From assembly GCA_900660155.1 (NCBI GenBank), contig CABFPE010000011.1, positions 273,049 through 294,654 of the forward strand: DNA of 21,606 bases. The letters run 5' to 3'. The DNA is from Hofstenia miamia. Its lineage: Eukaryota; Xenacoelomorpha; Acoela; Hofsteniidae. Below the pieces are notes generated by a model. It had not been told where the DNA came from, searched no databases, and saw only the letters and a list, made by a program, of their open reading frames with translations. This document shows, one piece after another, positions 19,081 through 21,606 of the stretch. The position numbers were made by a program, and so were the translations under genes. Within the stretch, counting starts at the first letter, position 1. Each line of letters begins with the position of its first letter.

Positions 19081-20130
19081 AATATTCTGAGTTCTCAACA
19101 ACCCTTGATACCAAACTCAATCTCACACTGAAGCATATTCAAACTTTAGTAAAACCTTAATAATTTATGCTTGTAGATTGTAATGTCAAGCAGAATACAT
19201 GTTAAATATTACTTTTTTTCAGTTTCAGATAAAAATTGTCATGTTAGTCTTCTATAATGGACAAGTTTTAAGAAAATTGATATTGTAGTGAAAGTTTATT
19301 TTTCTAATAAATTATCAGCTACAATCTTTGAAAAGTTGATTTATATTTAGTTAAATAATATATTTAATGAGAAAACCATCAAAAAAATCAAATTTTATGA
19401 GAAAAATTCTGATTGGTTTGATGTCATATGGGCAACAGATATAAGAAAATTATTTTCACTTTTTGCCTATTATTTTGGTTAAATGTCTAGCTTATGTAGC
19501 ATCTGCTACCAGGCTTTAACATAAAGTTAATTATTCTGTTAAATGATTATTTCTTGTAATATGGGATGTACTGATCTTAGTTCTGTTCTTTACTTTGACA
19601 GGAGATATGTTGTTACTAACTTATATTAATTCCAACTAATCTGATACTATTTAGGTATTACATCATTGCCATTTCTTTCCATGGTTTCACTGTGGCCTCT
19701 GGCCAACTCCAATCTCTAAATCAATCAACACTCATGTGCCTCCATTGTTGATTGAGTATTTCCAAGTCTCAGCTCAATGAAATAACTTATGCATTCCCTA
19801 TCCTAACTCAATGCAACACTCAAAGCTGGATGTAATTGACTTAAACTCAATTTGTAATGTGTAACTTTGTACTTCACAACCTGGCAATGTTACTAGCTGC
19901 TTAATAAATATTACTTCAGCCAATACTGAAAACTATTGTAACATAATTCAAATCATGTGTGGTCAAATTAAGAGAAACAAAGAAAGAAACAAGGATGAAT
20001 TTTGATATAAATATTAATTGTACAACACATGATTATGATTAGTTAATTATTTGTAAAATTTATAAGCAGTAATTTTTCTATTAATTAATTTGGCAGTACA
20101 AATGGATATTTGACAATTGGTAAAAAGGCA
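19081..20130. other. CpG-depleted non-coding DNA
   Basis: I see no supported gene or element. A GC-richer patch at 19680-19900 has only short frames. Depletion ends abruptly at 20,134. Confidence 0.45.
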
Positions 20131-20133
20131 AAG

Positions 20134-20740
20134 TCGCAAAATGCTAATTAATGCTGACGTGCGCAAGGCGGCAGACGAAAGATAATCAAGATTTAATAAA
20201 TTGTCAACAACTCAGCAATAACAGGTACTAGCCAAATATTTGAGTGTTTAAACAATTTCTAGTATAAAAGCTGTGCAATATTATATTTTGTTGATGGCCG
20301 AAATTTATCAGATTTACTTTGTTTTCTTTTGTCAGGTTTATTTATTAATTAAATGGAAAGCTAAAAACGTTCGAGCACTAGGGTATTTGAGGCAGTGGTC
20401 CACGACTTTGTTTAAAGGGAGATAATTCGTAATGGCTGAGCACTTAGCAATGAATTGTTATCACTATTCAAAAGGCTGTGCGATAGGCATATTAAACAAT
20501 AATGATTTGCTAGCACCATTCCCAAGGCTGTGCTGTGGCTGGTAGCTGTTGGTCTGCCCGATGTGCTCATAAGTTAGGTGTAAGGATAGGGATTTTTCTC
20601 CATTATAGCTTTCCTATTGGTCATTGTTCTTTTGATTATATTATTACTTTTACATTAGCCCTCATAGGAGAATTTACAGTTTGCTTGTATTGGAAGTTTA
20701 TCAACGGTATTACATTGTATTCAATTCATAGTCGACCTAC
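20134..20740. promoter_or_regulatory. CpG-retaining island, candidate promoter or first exon
   Basis: About a dozen CpGs occur here, including a cluster in GACGTGCGCAAGGCGGCAGA around 20157-20176, after six in the preceding 8.3 kb and with almost none from 21,050 to the end. In a methylated domain, a short CpG-retaining segment usually marks an unmethylated regulatory region. No TATA box or confident initiator is seen and the direction of transcription cannot be decided from sequence. ATG at 20432 opens a 37-codon frame (MAEHLAMNCYHYSKGCAIGI and on) to TAG 20543-20545, which could be a first-exon start. Confidence 0.4.
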
Positions 20741-20999
20741 AGACCTAATTCCTATGTTTATGCTGGCTGCTTTGATTGTTTGCATGTATGATAGGGTATT
20801 AGCATATATATCTTTATCTGTAGGATTATTAAATGTAAGGCATTATAACAAGCTGATGCATTCAGGTTGTGAATCTCCTTTATTTTACAACATCATTAAT
20901 AACAAGAACAATCAATGTGTTAAATTAATAGGTTATCAACACATAGTCACAATTTCATTATCACACAACATGTCATGCACAGAGTCCTTGTGGTGGTGA
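20514..20999 (+). CDS. Longest open frame of the window, unidentified (about 160 codons)
   Basis: The frame is open from after the TAG at 20511-20513 to the TGA at 20997-20999 but has no ATG before residue 80 or so; its only early start candidate is GTG at 20535. It begins HHSQGCAVAGSC and continues GVRIGIFLHYSFPIGH, which has a faint resemblance to the start of a THAP zinc finger (cysteines followed by '(F)HRFP'), but the Cys spacing is five instead of two to four residues and the later Trp and Pro signatures are missing. The following residues are hydrophobic (LALIGEFTVCLYW; MFMLAALIVCMYD) and could form membrane segments, or be chance. An exon in the CpG-retaining island is possible. I am not confident it is coding. 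Confidence 0.25.
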   Translation, partial: HHSQGCAVAGSCWSARCAHKLGVRIGIFLHYSFPIGHCSFDYIITFTLALIGEFTVCLYWKFINGITLYSIHSRPTDLIPMFMLAALIVCMYDRVLAYISLSVGLLNVRHYNKLMHSGCESPLFYNIINNKNNQCVKLIGYQHIVTISLSHNMSCTESLWW

Positions 21000-21606
21000 T
21001 TGGTGTTTCTTTTGATGCAAAAGGGTTTGTTGGAATTAATAGTGACATCGTAGTTCTTCAATTCCTCTTTGTGTTGTGACTCATGTTGGGTGTGTAACCC
21101 TGTACTTTGTACCAACCATCTCCTGTCTTGAACCTAAATTACTGTTGTTACTTCTAGTGTCAATTATAGTTGCTGCTTAGATATTAAGCTAAAAGTTAAG
21201 TAACTACAAGTAAGAACAAAAGAATAGAGATGGAATCTGGAATCTGTCACCTACCTTACTTGGTAAAAATTGGAAATAGTCAAAGTAGCTCCTAAATTAC
21301 ACTTAAGTTTACTAGTTGGAAGGTTGTCAAGATTCTACACTATTGTTTTTAATTAATATAGATAAACAAAGTAAATAGTTACTTGCAGCTTCCTACCTTA
21401 CATTTAGATAACAATACATGCTCAGTCTATTTATTGGTCTATTTATAGGTCACCTAAACAGTCAAGATAATGTAATATAAATATAACCTATGGTAGGCTA
21501 ACTAGCTTTATCTCTGAATTCAATTATTTAATACATGCAAATGAATGAATCAATAGTCAGCTAAATGAAGAAAAACTCCTATTCATACCCCTAATGTAAA
21601 TGCAGG
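21000..21606. other. No recognisable feature, CpG depleted again
   Basis: One CpG near 21048 and none after it. No open frame or repeat is supported up to the window edge. Confidence 0.45.

Larger units (their letters stand above)
11821..20130. other. Strongly CpG-depleted domain
   Basis: Reading each line, I find only six CpG dinucleotides here: 12446, 13170, 13263, 16559, 17568 and 17890. With C and G near 14% each, about 160 would be expected by chance. TpG and CpA are abundant. The DNA immediately before (10.4-11.82 kb) and at 20,134-20,740 has many CpGs. Long-term germline cytosine methylation with deamination is the established cause of such depletion, and in many invertebrates it marks transcribed gene bodies. 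The inserted elements inside are equally depleted, so they are old or have been methylated since insertion. Confidence 0.85.

Noticed and set aside
1..21606. CRISPR array, bacterial operon, riboswitch or phage features
   Set aside because: Base composition, element types and absence of packed ORFs indicate an animal nuclear genome. No regularly spaced repeats of CRISPR type are present.

Overview
This window looks like non-coding, transposon-rich DNA from an AT-rich (roughly 30% GC by eye) invertebrate animal nuclear genome. An arthropod is my best guess, and a chelicerate is possible. The reasons are a mariner-type transposase relic carrying the arthropod-style QQDGAP and WPARSPDL motifs, a Penelope-like retroelement with a GIY-YIG endonuclease, long (AT)n microsatellites, a scaffold gap of N's, and no prokaryote-style gene packing. 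I found no intact, recognisable host protein gene. Most long open frames here are chance AT-rich frames or transposon debris.

Layout. 1-260: short diverged repeats ending in a perfect 18-bp hairpin. 1594-2191: a deletion derivative of a mariner-like element with 68-bp terminal inverted repeats (TIRs) and a TA duplication. 3650-4470: a 5'-truncated Penelope-like element with a reverse-transcriptase C-terminal relic, a GIY-YIG relic and, just downstream, a sequence that folds as a hammerhead ribozyme. 5720-7470: a lone mariner-type terminus, a minus-strand coiled-coil pseudogene and three copies of a small dyad repeat. 9630-9930: a transposase C-terminal relic. 10214-10376: an (AT)n tract interrupted by 113 N's. 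10400-12000: an unidentified open frame followed by an LTR-like or poly(A)-signal-bearing stretch.

From about 11.82 kb the character changes. By eye I count only six CpG dinucleotides between 11,821 and 20,130, although C and G are each about 14% of bases. About a dozen CpGs then cluster in 20,134-20,740, after which depletion resumes. This is the footprint expected of a germline-methylated domain containing a small unmethylated island, perhaps a promoter or first exon.

The depleted domain holds the best-resolved structure in the window. Two adjacent copies of a local repeat (called R here) are each split by a different inverted-repeat element. Copy A carries a 2.2-kb element with TIRs of about 225 bp and a perfect 9-bp target duplication (CTGAGTTTT), which is Mutator-like. 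Copy B carries a 796-bp, nearly palindromic element with arms of about 258 bp. Each R copy preserves the pre-insertion sequence of the other, so both insertion boundaries can be read within this window.
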